DNA of 21,782 nucleotides from a virus. Each line of letters begins with the position of its first letter. Position 1 is the first letter of the stretch. The notes below the pieces were generated by a model. The model ran no database searches. It was not told the DNA's origin and saw only the letters and a program-made list of their open reading frames with translations. The stretch lies in IMG/VR virus record IMGVR_UViG_3300021961_000721, positions 1-21,782 of that record, one strand, 5' to 3'. This document shows positions 21,700 to 21,782 of the stretch, in pieces. Both the position numbers and the translations under genes were made by a program.

Positions 21700-21782
21700 A
21701 TTAATAGCAAATCCTAGCGAGTTAATCCACAACATTGTTGGATGTGTAGATGAAGAAGCTAGACCTTTCTGACGCAAATATT
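21691..21782 (-). CDS. C-terminal end of a convergent minus-strand gene, unknown product (partial)
   Basis: Reading the minus strand from the window end gives 29 open codons ending at a TAA (complement of 21691-21693). The visible end includes KGLASSSTHPTMLWINSLG and closes FAINRK. The composition looks like real protein, with an aromatic/hydrophobic strand (MLWINSLGFAI), and the stop falls inside the tail of the shared terminator. This is the expected arrangement for a convergent gene. I do not recognise the family. The short length leaves some chance that it is a random open frame. Confidence 0.55.
   Translation of the reverse strand, partial: YLRQKGLASSSTHPTMLWINSLGFAINRK

Overview
The window is a compact, AT-rich stretch of a tailed-phage genome with a short-tailed (podovirus) virion of the T7 type. 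Nearly every base is coding, all complete genes lie on the + strand, and genes are joined by ATGA/TAATG-type overlaps or gaps of a few bases. The order lysis, terminase, portal, scaffold, major capsid, tail tube, internal (ejection) proteins is the late module of T7-supergroup podoviruses, circularly permuted relative to T7. No integrase, repressor, tRNA, CRISPR array or insertion sequence was seen. No RNA polymerase lies here, and one near-consensus host-type sigma70 promoter sits between portal and scaffold, so host polymerase may transcribe the late genes. The host is probably a Gram-negative bacterium (GH24 endolysin, virion transglycosylase, T7-type ejection proteins). A relationship to the VpV262/SIO1-type T7-like phages is only a guess.

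Layout. 1-816: end of a probable holin, a 65-residue coiled-coil-like protein and a GH24 endolysin. 826-2210: small genes (45, 88, 89 and 93 residues, several lysine-rich) around a probable small terminase, including an HNH-like protein placed between the terminase subunits. 2210-5503: large terminase and portal. 5508-5535: promoter. 5547-7544: an unknown 83-residue protein, scaffold and major capsid protein. 7564-8666: a probable capsid decoration protein, a UUCG-capped hairpin and a capsid/tail fibre-like protein. 8676-12219: gp11-like adaptor, three small unknown genes (87, 47 and 74 residues) and a gp12-like nozzle. 12212-21663: GNAT-like small protein, gp14-like protein, a 1971-residue ejection protein, a gp15-like 757-residue protein and a free-standing lytic transglycosylase. 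21665-21700: strong bidirectional terminator, met from the other side by the end of a minus-strand gene.

How the parts work together. The terminase pair, perhaps helped by the HNH-like protein, packages DNA through the portal into a scaffold-built HK97-fold head. The adaptor and nozzle form the short tail. The 153-, 1971-, 757- and 164-residue proteins probably form the internal core that is ejected to build a channel through the cell envelope. Holin and endolysin release progeny.

The most unusual feature is a zinc-metallopeptidase signature (HEYGH plus a downstream EFFAENF helix) inside the 1971-residue ejection protein. The muramidase that T7 carries at the start of gp16 is here a separate gene at the end of the operon. 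There is no gene-free stretch longer than about 65 bases.
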